A stretch of DNA of 20,901 nucleotides from CAYSLC01 sp964431545. GTDB lineage: Bacteria; Desulfobacterota; Desulfobacteria; Desulfobacterales; JAABSP01. Shown in pieces: positions 14,002 through 20,901 of the stretch (its first letter is position 1; every line of letters begins with the position of its first letter). Made by a program: the position numbers and the translations under genes. The notes beneath the pieces are model-generated. The model was not told the DNA's origin and searched no databases. It saw only the letters and a list, made by a program, of their open reading frames with translations. The stretch is from the NCBI GenBank assembly GCA_964431545.1, contig CAYSLC010000084.1:1-20901 (forward strand). The letters are read 5' to 3'.

Positions 14002-15342
14002 CTAAAAATGGTAGATGACCGAACCATAGACGGTCGCCTCCTTTACATCCTGATCGATGCGCTCGTTGAGCAGCCGTACGCTCCGGACGCCGTTCCCCCA
14101 CCGGTATTGGAAGGCGATGTCGAAGATGAACGAGCCCATGGCCAGGCCGGTTCCCAGGCTCATGCCGTAGAAGTCGTCCGGCTCCCCGGCGGTGGGCTCC
14201 GGGTCGTAGAAGAGACCGGCGCGGATGGGGATCGCGTAGTCCGACTCGGAGATATGGAGGTATTCGGCCCCCAGCCGGACCTGGTGGGTGGGGTCCGTGC
14301 TCGTCTCCGATCGCGCGGTTCCGGTGAAGAGGCTGAGTTCCGTTCCGTCCGCCTGCCGGAGGCCGAAGTCGTCCCACTCGGTGCGGTAGAGGTCCAGGTC
14401 CATGCTGAAGGCGTCGGAGAAGCGGTATGCGAGGCCGATGCCGTAGGAGGCGGGCATCTCCAGGGTCTGGTCTTCGTCAAGAATGACGGTTGTCGGCACC
14501 GGATTGGTCCCCTCCACGGAATAGACCTCCCGGTGGTGGACATCGGCGTCGAAGGGGGATTTGAAGACCAGCCCGAGGGTGAGGCGCGGTGTTGCGTTCC
14601 AGAGCACCCCAAGGTTGAAGTTGACCCCGTCGAAGGTGTTCTCCTCGTCGTAGCGGACATCATGGGTGTAGGGGAGGTCGCCGAAGGAGCCCACCAGCCG
14701 GTCCCGGTAGGCCGTCTCCCATTGGTTTCCCAGATCCTCGTTGAACCAGTTGAGGGTGAGGCCCATGGAGAGAAACGGAGTGATCTGAACCGCGAAGGCG
14801 GGGGAGAGGCTCTTGAGGTAGCCGTCCGTCTCCCGGCGGGTCCACCGGTCGCCGATGGGGCCGGGGTAATCGTTGGGATGGAAATAGGAGACGGCCATCT
14901 CCCGGTTGAAATCGAACAGGGTCTGGTAGTTGAGGGAGACGATCATGTTCCGGTTCCAGGCGTGGAAGGGGTAGGCGGCGCTGAGGTAGTTGAGGTCGAA
15001 GAGGTCCGTCGATTCGGTCCCGGAGGCGCCCGGCGTCGACGCGGCCCCCCGGTCCGACTCCCGTTTGACGTAGGAGAGGACCATGGAGACCTCGGGGGTA
15101 TCGAGCTGCATCAGTCCGCCGGGGTTCCACGAGGCGGCGGTGGCATCGTCGGCGATCCCGATGAACGCACCGCCCATCCCCAGGGCCCTGGCCCCGGAGC
15201 CGACGGGGTTCGGGGAGCCGGAGAACCGGAGCACCTGGGAGATCTGGCAGAATCCGTCCGAGTGGACGAATATGAACAGGATGAAGACGAGAACCGCCGG
15301 AATCCGGTTTCGCCCGCCCTTGGCACGCCCTTGCTTTCCCAT
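14002..15342 (-). CDS. FadL/OmpP1-type outer-membrane beta-barrel protein
   Basis: A 446-residue protein starting at ATG 15342, with a hydrophobic signal segment (RIPAVLVFILFIFVHSDGFC) and then GSGARALGMGGAFIGIADDATAASWNPGGL. That region is the shared N-terminal hallmark of FadL/OmpP1/TodX transporters and of the related PorV group. The remainder alternates amphipathic strands and turns (many aromatic pairs such as NWFNEDLGNQWETAYRDR) and ends in a terminal Phe (VYGSVIYHF), the usual signal for BAM-dependent barrel insertion. FadL proteins take up hydrophobic substrates; PorV works in protein export and surface attachment. I cannot decide between these. The ribosome site AAAAGGAG (15354-15361) is better spaced for a GTG directly before this ATG (start 15345). 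It follows the giant surface-protein gene by about 105 bases on the same strand. Confidence 0.85.
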   Translation of the reverse strand: MGKQGRAKGGRNRIPAVLVFILFIFVHSDGFCQISQVLRFSGSPNPVGSGARALGMGGAFIGIADDATAASWNPGGLMQLDTPEVSMVLSYVKRESDRGAASTPGASGTESTDLFDLNYLSAAYPFHAWNRNMIVSLNYQTLFDFNREMAVSYFHPNDYPGPIGDRWTRRETDGYLKSLSPAFAVQITPFLSMGLTLNWFNEDLGNQWETAYRDRLVGSFGDLPYTHDVRYDEENTFDGVNFNLGVLWNATPRLTLGLVFKSPFDADVHHREVYSVEGTNPVPTTVILDEDQTLEMPASYGIGLAYRFSDAFSMDLDLYRTEWDDFGLRQADGTELSLFTGTARSETSTDPTHQVRLGAEYLHISESDYAIPIRAGLFYDPEPTAGEPDDFYGMSLGTGLAMGSFIFDIAFQYRWGNGVRSVRLLNERIDQDVKEATVYGSVIYHF

Positions 15343-15449
15343 CACTTTTCTATCTCCTTTTGTTGGCGCCGCGTCCCCTTATTCCGCCGGGCATCCCATC
15401 GGATCCGGCACCGGGGACCGCCTCGTCGCACCCTCACTTCCGGTTTCAC

Positions 15450-18400
15450 CTATCGGCCCACGGTTTCCATGAAACATCCGCCGCCGCCACCCCCGTCCGT
15501 CGAATCCTCATAGCGGATACCGAGACCGAACCGCACGTCGACGGCCCCATCCACCGCGCCGTCGTTGTCCTCTATCCCCCCGTCCACCGAAACAAGGGTC
15601 ATCCGGTCCCGCGCCTCGTTGAACCGGGCCTCGGCGCACTCCCGCCACCCTTGGTCCGTGCCGTAGGAAAAGCATTGGTACGCCCGATCCCCGTACCAGG
15701 CCGGCTCGGGCAGGTGGACCTCCAGGACCACCGGGTCCGCCCCGTCCAACAGGACCCGGACCTCGACCATGCCGTGGACCATCAGGTTCCAGGGCCGGTC
15801 CTCCGTCTCCTCGATCCCGGCGGTGTCCGTCGTGTAGAGGGCGACCATGGCTCCGCCCTCGACGACGCGGATGGCCATGGGCCTTCCCGTGGCGCTGAAG
15901 AAGGGGAGCGTATCCTCCGGGAATCGGTCGATGCCGTTGTCCCTCACGGTGATCGCCACCCGGTCCGCCGATGAACGGCCCTCGGGATCGGTCGCCGTAA
16001 GCTCGAAGATCAGGGTCTCGGATTCCTCCAATACAGGAGGGGTCACAAAGGTCGGGGACGGGCTTTCGGGATCGGAGAGCGTCACCGGCGCACCATCGAC
16101 CTGGGTCCACCGATATTCCAGGTCCCCGCCGTCGGGATCGAAGGACCCGGTTCCGTCGAGGACCACCGTGGTCCCCTCGTCGACCTCCTGGTTCGGTCCG
16201 GCATCGGCAACGGGGGCCACAGGGGCCTCGGTGTTCCGGAGGACGGTCACCCGGCAGGTGTCCGTGGACCGGAGCCCCTCGGGATCTTCCACGGTCAAGC
16301 GGAAGACCAGGACGATCCGATCCTGGTCGAAATCGGGGGCGAGAAAGTCCGGGCTGTCGAAGGAGGGATCGGAAAGGGCCACGTCCGGCCCCTCAATCTG
16401 CTCCCAGAAGTAGGACAATGCCCCGCCGTCGGGATCATGGGACGCGGTCCCGTCCAGATGGACCTGCTCACCTTCCGCCACGGCCTGGTCTTCGCCGGCA
16501 TGGGCCACGGGCCGTGCCCCCAGCGGTTCAAGGGTGATGGTGATCTCGGTCCGCTCGCCCAGGGAAAGGGATACCCCGACCGCCACGGCGGTCCGATACC
16601 CCTCCGCCCGCACCGTGAGGTCCTGGACCCCGGCCGGCAGCACGCCGATGACATGCCCCTCCGCATCGGTCCGGGTGGTCCCGTCGAAGAGACCGGAGGT
16701 GATTTCGGCCCCCGGAACCCCGTTCCCCTGGGGATCGACGATCCGGCCGACCAGGTAGACCGGTGATTCCGGCGGGACCGTGGCGATGCCCACGGCACAG
16801 GTCACGGTGTCGCTCGCCCCCACGTGGTCGGTGACGGTGAGCCGGAAACGGGCCCAGGTGTTCCGGTCGATCTCGATCGGGACGAGGAACGTCGCCACCG
16901 CCGCCGTGGGGTCGGACAGGACCACCGGCGGCCCGTCGAGCTGCTCCCAGAGATGGGCGGCGATCCCGTCGTCCGGATCGGTGGAAGCCGAGCCGTCCAA
17001 GGTGACCGTATCCCCCGGGGCGGCCGGCGGAGGCCACGCCGCCACGGCCGTCGGCGGCGCGTTCTCCCTTGTCAGGTCGACCCGGACCGTATCCGTGGAA
17101 GAGAGGCCGAAGGGATCGGTGACGGTCAGTTGGAAGGTCAGGGATGCACGGAGGTCCACGATGGCGGGGGCGGCGAAGGCGGGTTCCGCCGACCTCGGAT
17201 CGGACAGCGCAACCGACGGCCCCGCCAACTGCTCCCAGAGGTAGCCGAGGGGATCCCCGTCCGGGTCCCACGACCCGGCGCCGCTCAGAGGAACCGTCTC
17301 GCCCGGAACCGCCGCGAGATCCGTGCCCGCGTCGGCAACCGGCGGATTGTTGGGCCGCTCCAGGATGAAGTCCCGGGACGAGGCGCTCTCCGCCAGGACC
17401 TCGATGCCGGTTTCGAGAATGGGGGTGTACCCGGCCGCATCCACCCGGACCGCGTGGCGGCCGGAGGGGAGCACCATGAGGTAATATCCCCGATTGTCGG
17501 AAAGGGCCGACGCGCCCACGGTCTCCGAGGTGAGGACGGCGGCGGCCACGGCGCTCCCCAGGGTCTCCGACACCCGGCCGAGGATCATGCCGGGGATCCC
17601 CTGGATCGGGATATAGAGGTTCAGGTCGTACCCGGTCCCCTCGCCGAAGACGCCCGAATCGGCGGGGGAGACCCGGATATAATAGATCCCGTCCGCCGGG
17701 CATCGCCAGGAGATCATCTCCCCGATCCCCTCGGTCCCGTCCCTTCGGTCGTCCGCTTCCAGGAGGACCGTCCGGCCGTCCCGGTCCACCAGCGATAGAA
17801 CGGTGTCGGTCCCGGGCTCCGGATGGTCGGTCCGGATCTCGTAGGTCTGACCCGCCATTGCGTGCCATCGTACCCAGTCCTCGTCGCCGGAGACGTGGAA
17901 GTTGTGGCGCTGGGACCCGAGCCCGTCGAAGAGGGCGTCGGCCCCCTGGCTGCTTGGGATGATGATCCCGGCGGCGGCGGGACCGTTGTCCGCCTCAAAG
18001 ACATCCGGCCCGGATGCCTGGCGGATGGTCATCTGGATCGGGGTCGAGATCTCCCCTTCGGCATCCCGGGCGTAGACGGCCACCCGATAGTCGCCGTAGG
18101 CCCCGAAACCGTTCCAGGTCCCCTCGTATCCGCCGGCGGCGGGATAAAGCGGAACGGTGGGCAGGTCGGCGTTCCCGCCGGCGGGCGGGAGTCCCGAACG
18201 CGGCGGAGACACCACCGCCCAGACCCGGTCGATCCGGCCGGTAGCGGTCACGCTCTCAACGCGGAGGGTCGCCGAGGTCTCCCCGTGCAGGATCGTGTCG
18301 GGGGTCCCCCCCGATGTCAGGGGGCCGTTTCCCGTCAGGCGGACCCCGGCGCCCAGGGCCGTCTCCCGGGCCAGCCGCCCGTCGGAGGGCTGGTTGGGAA

Positions 18401-20901
18401 CTCCGGTGCCGTCGTCATCCAGGCCGGGCCGTTGTCCGGTGGCATACTGGACGGCGTTCCGGGCATGGACGTAGGCCGTGAAAAAATCGGCGCCGTTGGC
18501 GGCCTGGCCCCAGAAGAACCGGGAGAAGGAGATCTCTCCGTCGGCGGAGAGGCGGACCGGCTCCCCCGGACCGGTGCTCGTGATCAGGATCCGCTCGGCC
18601 CCGGCCGGCGGCGTCAGGGACGGGACGAATCCGCCGGAGAAGGAGAAGTCGCAGACGACCGTCACCGGGCCCGGGACCGTGGCCTGGAGATCGTCCAGGA
18701 GACGGTCCAGGGCGGCGGCCGACAGCGTCTCGCCGCCGTCGAGGCGGAAGCCGCCGCCGTCGCCCGCGCCCGCCAGAAAGAGGACCAGTTCGGCGGCCTC
18801 TCCTTTTGACCAGCCGCCCAGGGCGTATTGGAGATTGGCCTGGGTGGGCAGGCCGTCCACGCCGGCGGAGAAGGTGGACGGGCTCATGAAGTAAATGTCC
18901 TCGTCCGTGTAACCCTGGGACCGAAGGGCCTCGTGGGCGACGCCCGCGCCGTTGCGGACCGCCGGCCAGAGGGGATCGGTTTCAGGGCCGCCGGCCACGA
19001 TGGCGGCCATCCGGCGCAGGGACGATCCCACCTGAACCGTTGTCAATTCCGGGAGGGAGGTGTTGCCCCGCCGGTCCCGTGCGTAGACGGCGATGTCGTA
19101 GAGCCCCTCGCCGTGGAACCCGTCATGGTCCGCCTGGTACCGGCCGACGCCCACGGGGAGCAGATCCACCGCCGGAAGCTCCTGGACCGGATTGTCCGGG
19201 TCCGGGGGCCGGCCGCCGGGCGGCCGGATCACGGCCCAGACCCGGGCCACGCCGTCCGGATCGGTGACGCCCTCGGCTTTCACCGTCACGGTGCCGGTGC
19301 CCTGCCCGGTCTCTTCGGCGGAGACGGCTGTGATCCGGGGCGCCCCGGTCTCCAGGGGGATCCCGCCGCCGATATGGGTGGTCCGGGCCAGATCGCCGTC
19401 CGCGCCGTCGGAGACCCCGTCCCCGTTGTCGTCCAGGACCGGATGCTGGTTCCCCGTGGTGCGGGAGATCGACTCCGCGGCGGATTGGAACGCGTCCAAA
19501 ACGCTGCCGCCGCCGAAGATCCCGGTCCAGAAGAGATTGGAGAAGGAGATGGTCCCCTGGGTGATGAAGTAGGCCCCCTCCCCGGCCGCGCTGCCGCCGA
19601 TGACGATCCGCTCCGCATCCCCCGGCGGCGTCAGTGCCTGGAGGAAACTCCCCGACTCGCAGGCGTCGTATATCAGGACGACCCGGCAGCCGGTCGCCGA
19701 CTGGAGGTCGTCCAGCCACCCGTCCAGTTGCGCGGCCCCGAGGGTCTCGGTGGCGCCGAGGCGGAAGGTCTCTTGACCGCCGTGGTCCACCAGATAGAGG
19801 ACGAGCTGGTCCGCGTCCGAGGCCCAGTCCGAGATGGCCGACCGGAGCGCCGCTTCGGTGGGCGGCCCCTCCACATCGTCGTCCGTTCTTCCGTTGTCGT
19901 CCAGATCGACGGCGGTATCGGCCGAAAAGAGCCGGATCTCCTCCTTGGAAAACCCCTGGTGGGATAGGGTCCGGTGGGCGAAATGGGCGCAGGTCCGGGT
20001 GGCGTCCCAGAGATGGTTCCCCGGATACGGCCCCCCGCCGGCCACGAGGATCGCCTTGTTCACCCCGTCTCCGATGTCGATCTTTTTGAAGGCCTGGATC
20101 CGGTTGTTCTCGCCGTCGGTCACAAAGACGGTCCCATCGGCGGCCACGGCCACGTCACGCGGGTGTTTCATCTGGCCCGGTCCGGAGCCGAAGGCCCCGA
20201 AGATCGAGAGCACCTCCCCCGAGGGGCTCAGCTTCTGGATCCGGTGGTTCTCATTGTCGGCCACATAGATGTTTCCGTCGCCGTCCACCGCCACACCGGT
20301 GGGGTTGAAAAACTGGCCGGGGCCGACTCCAAATTCCCCCCAGGCCGCGATGAAATTTCCGTCGGTGTCGAATTTCTGAATCCGGTCGTTGTCCGTATCC
20401 GCCACATAGACGTAGCCGTTCCGGACCGCCACGTCCCGGGGCCGGTAAAATTGGCCGTCCCCGATGCAACAGCCTCCCCATTGGCGGATGAAGGCACCGT
20501 TGCCGTCGAACTTCTGGATCCGGTGGTTCTCCCAGTCCGCCACATAGACGTTCCCCATTGCGTCCACCGCCAAGCCGGCGGGATCCTGGAACCGGCCTTC
20601 CGCGGCTCCGGCTTCGCCCCACTCCAGCAGGAACCCTCCGCCGGCGTCGAACTTCTGGATCCGGTTGTTGAGGGTGTCGGCCGCATAGACATCCCCCGTG
20701 CCGCTCACCGCGACACCATAGGGGGTCTTGAATTCTCCAGGACCCGATCCGGCCGTTCCCCATCGGTTCAGAGGGCGACCGTCCGCGTCGAAGCGCTGGA
20801 TGCGGTGGTTGCCGGAATCCGCCACAAACAGGGTGCCGTCGGGTTTCAAATCGATGCCATGGGGTTGATCGAACATCCCGGGATAACCGCCCCGGCTCTG
20901 C
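15450..20901 (-). CDS. Giant multidomain surface protein: NHL propeller, tandem C13/caspase-like domains, PPC, PKD-like repeats, anchor domain (5' end outside window)
   Basis: The frame is open to the window edge, so the N-terminus and signal peptide are missing. Residues are counted from the Met codon at 20876 (1,808 to the stop). Domains: six NHL repeats (1-265); C13/legumain-like protease (272-505) with His365 in YLVDHGG and Cys406 in YDACESGS; Ig-like sandwich (510-617); second C13-like copy (618-845) with Ala704 and Ser745 in place of the catalytic pair; second Ig-like sandwich (862-953); PPC-like domain (957-1089); regulatory-like domain (1097-1172) plus two PKD-like domains (1179-1269, 1276-1364); the same trio again (1374-1450, 1456-1546, 1555-1645); choice-of-anchor-U-like domain (1650-1786); six Gly and CFMETVGR at the end. 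It is probably exported and displayed on the surface. The barrel gene follows on the same strand. Confidence 0.88.
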   Translation of the reverse strand, partial: QSRGGYPGMFDQPHGIDLKPDGTLFVADSGNHRIQRFDADGRPLNRWGTAGSGPGEFKTPYGVAVSGTGDVYAADTLNNRIQKFDAGGGFLLEWGEAGAAEGRFQDPAGLAVDAMGNVYVADWENHRIQKFDGNGAFIRQWGGCCIGDGQFYRPRDVAVRNGYVYVADTDNDRIQKFDTDGNFIAAWGEFGVGPGQFFNPTGVAVDGDGNIYVADNENHRIQKLSPSGEVLSIFGAFGSGPGQMKHPRDVAVAADGTVFVTDGENNRIQAFKKIDIGDGVNKAILVAGGGPYPGNHLWDATRTCAHFAHRTLSHQGFSKEEIRLFSADTAVDLDDNGRTDDDVEGPPTEAALRSAISDWASDADQLVLYLVDHGGQETFRLGATETLGAAQLDGWLDDLQSATGCRVVLIYDACESGSFLQALTPPGDAERIVIGGSAAGEGAYFITQGTISFSNLFWTGIFGGGSVLDAFQSAAESISRTTGNQHPVLDDNGDGVSDGADGDLARTTHIGGGIPLETGAPRITAVSAEETGQGTGTVTVKAEGVTDPDGVARVWAVIRPPGGRPPDPDNPVQELPAVDLLPVGVGRYQADHDGFHGEGLYDIAVYARDRRGNTSLPELTTVQVGSSLRRMAAIVAGGPETDPLWPAVRNGAGVAHEALRSQGYTDEDIYFMSPSTFSAGVDGLPTQANLQYALGGWSKGEAAELVLFLAGAGDGGGFRLDGGETLSAAALDRLLDDLQATVPGPVTVVCDFSFSGGFVPSLTPPAGAERILITSTGPGEPVRLSADGEISFSRFFWGQAANGADFFTAYVHARNAVQYATGQRPGLDDDGTGVPNQPSDGRLARETALGAGVRLTGNGPLTSGGTPDTILHGETSATLRVESVTATGRIDRVWAVVSPPRSGLPPAGGNADLPTVPLYPAAGGYEGTWNGFGAYGDYRVAVYARDAEGEISTPIQMTIRQASGPDVFEADNGPAAAGIIIPSSQGADALFDGLGSQRHNFHVSGDEDWVRWHAMAGQTYEIRTDHPEPGTDTVLSLVDRDGRTVLLEADDRRDGTEGIGEMISWRCPADGIYYIRVSPADSGVFGEGTGYDLNLYIPIQGIPGMILGRVSETLGSAVAAAVLTSETVGASALSDNRGYYLMVLPSGRHAVRVDAAGYTPILETGIEVLAESASSRDFILERPNNPPVADAGTDLAAVPGETVPLSGAGSWDPDGDPLGYLWEQLAGPSVALSDPRSAEPAFAAPAIVDLRASLTFQLTVTDPFGLSSTDTVRVDLTRENAPPTAVAAWPPPAAPGDTVTLDGSASTDPDDGIAAHLWEQLDGPPVVLSDPTAAVATFLVPIEIDRNTWARFRLTVTDHVGASDTVTCAVGIATVPPESPVYLVGRIVDPQGNGVPGAEITSGLFDGTTRTDAEGHVIGVLPAGVQDLTVRAEGYRTAVAVGVSLSLGERTEITITLEPLGARPVAHAGEDQAVAEGEQVHLDGTASHDPDGGALSYFWEQIEGPDVALSDPSFDSPDFLAPDFDQDRIVLVFRLTVEDPEGLRSTDTCRVTVLRNTEAPVAPVADAGPNQEVDEGTTVVLDGTGSFDPDGGDLEYRWTQVDGAPVTLSDPESPSPTFVTPPVLEESETLIFELTATDPEGRSSADRVAITVRDNGIDRFPEDTLPFFSATGRPMAIRVVEGGAMVALYTTDTAGIEETEDRPWNLMVHGMVEVRVLLDGADPVVLEVHLPEPAWYGDRAYQCFSYGTDQGWRECAEARFNEARDRMTLVSVDGGIEDNDGAVDGAVDVRFGLGIRYEDSTDGGGGGGCFMETVGR
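20062..20901 (-). repeat. Six tandem coding repeats of about 141 bases (NHL propeller)
   Basis: The plus-strand element CTGGATCCGG, with small variants, recurs at 20094, 20235, 20376, 20514, 20655 and 20796. The spacing is 141, 141, 138, 141 and 141 bases. Each unit encodes 46-47 residues with the NHL pattern PxGVAVDxxGNxYVADxxNHRIQKF. The array continues to the window edge, so further copies may lie outside. Confidence 0.85.

Noticed and set aside
17820..18810. Plus-strand open frames within the giant gene
   Set aside because: The opposite strand encodes continuous, recognisable domains with aligned duplicate copies. The plus-strand frames are repetitive antisense products.

Overview
The window is GC-rich DNA (clearly above 60% G+C by eye), densely coding on both strands, with 14 protein genes and no RNA gene, CRISPR array or insertion sequence that I can support. 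The gene content points to a Gram-negative bacterium, most likely of the Desulfobacterota (former Deltaproteobacteria). Supporting signs are a class A penicillin-binding protein with a lipoprotein partner, a FadL-type outer-membrane barrel, DHH/CBS proteins, and a very large surface protein ending in a choice-of-anchor-U-like domain and a Gly-rich/Cys tag. This placement is inference; no marker gene is present.

Layout. Positions 27-2382 (minus) hold a tandem universal stress protein followed by a UPF0210/PFL-like protein, probably one operon. A PsiE-family membrane protein (2514-3014, plus) diverges from them behind a good sigma70-type promoter. Positions 3051-4685 (minus) hold an FMN-dependent alpha-hydroxy-acid oxidase followed by a two-ACT-domain regulator related to GcvR. 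Positions 4862-8429 (plus) form a tight operon with overlapping stop and start codons: a four-helix membrane protein of unknown function, a DHH-DHHA1-CBS phosphoesterase, and an SF2 helicase. A 91-residue unknown protein (8405-8680, minus) converges on the helicase and overlaps its end. Positions 8874-11884 (plus) are a cell-wall pair: a PBP1b-type bifunctional peptidoglycan synthase and a TPR lipoprotein whose start overlaps its stop. A CNNM/CBS membrane protein (11969-13138) and a secreted YceI-like lipocalin (13292-13864) follow on the plus strand.

Positions 14002-20901 (minus) hold the most unusual material: one giant gene, cut by the right window edge, followed by an outer-membrane beta-barrel gene. 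The giant protein (at least 1,808 residues here) is assembled from duplicated modules. In order these are: a six-unit NHL propeller; a legumain/caspase-like (C13-type) protease domain with intact His and Cys; a second copy of that domain in which His has become Ala and Cys has become Ser; a PPC-like domain; two copies of a block made of a carboxypeptidase-regulatory-like domain and two PKD-like domains; a choice-of-anchor-U-like domain; and a six-Gly tract plus a Cys tag.

The active-plus-dead protease pair on an apparently exported, barrel-linked scaffold is my best candidate for an undescribed system. Its substrate and role cannot be read from the sequence.
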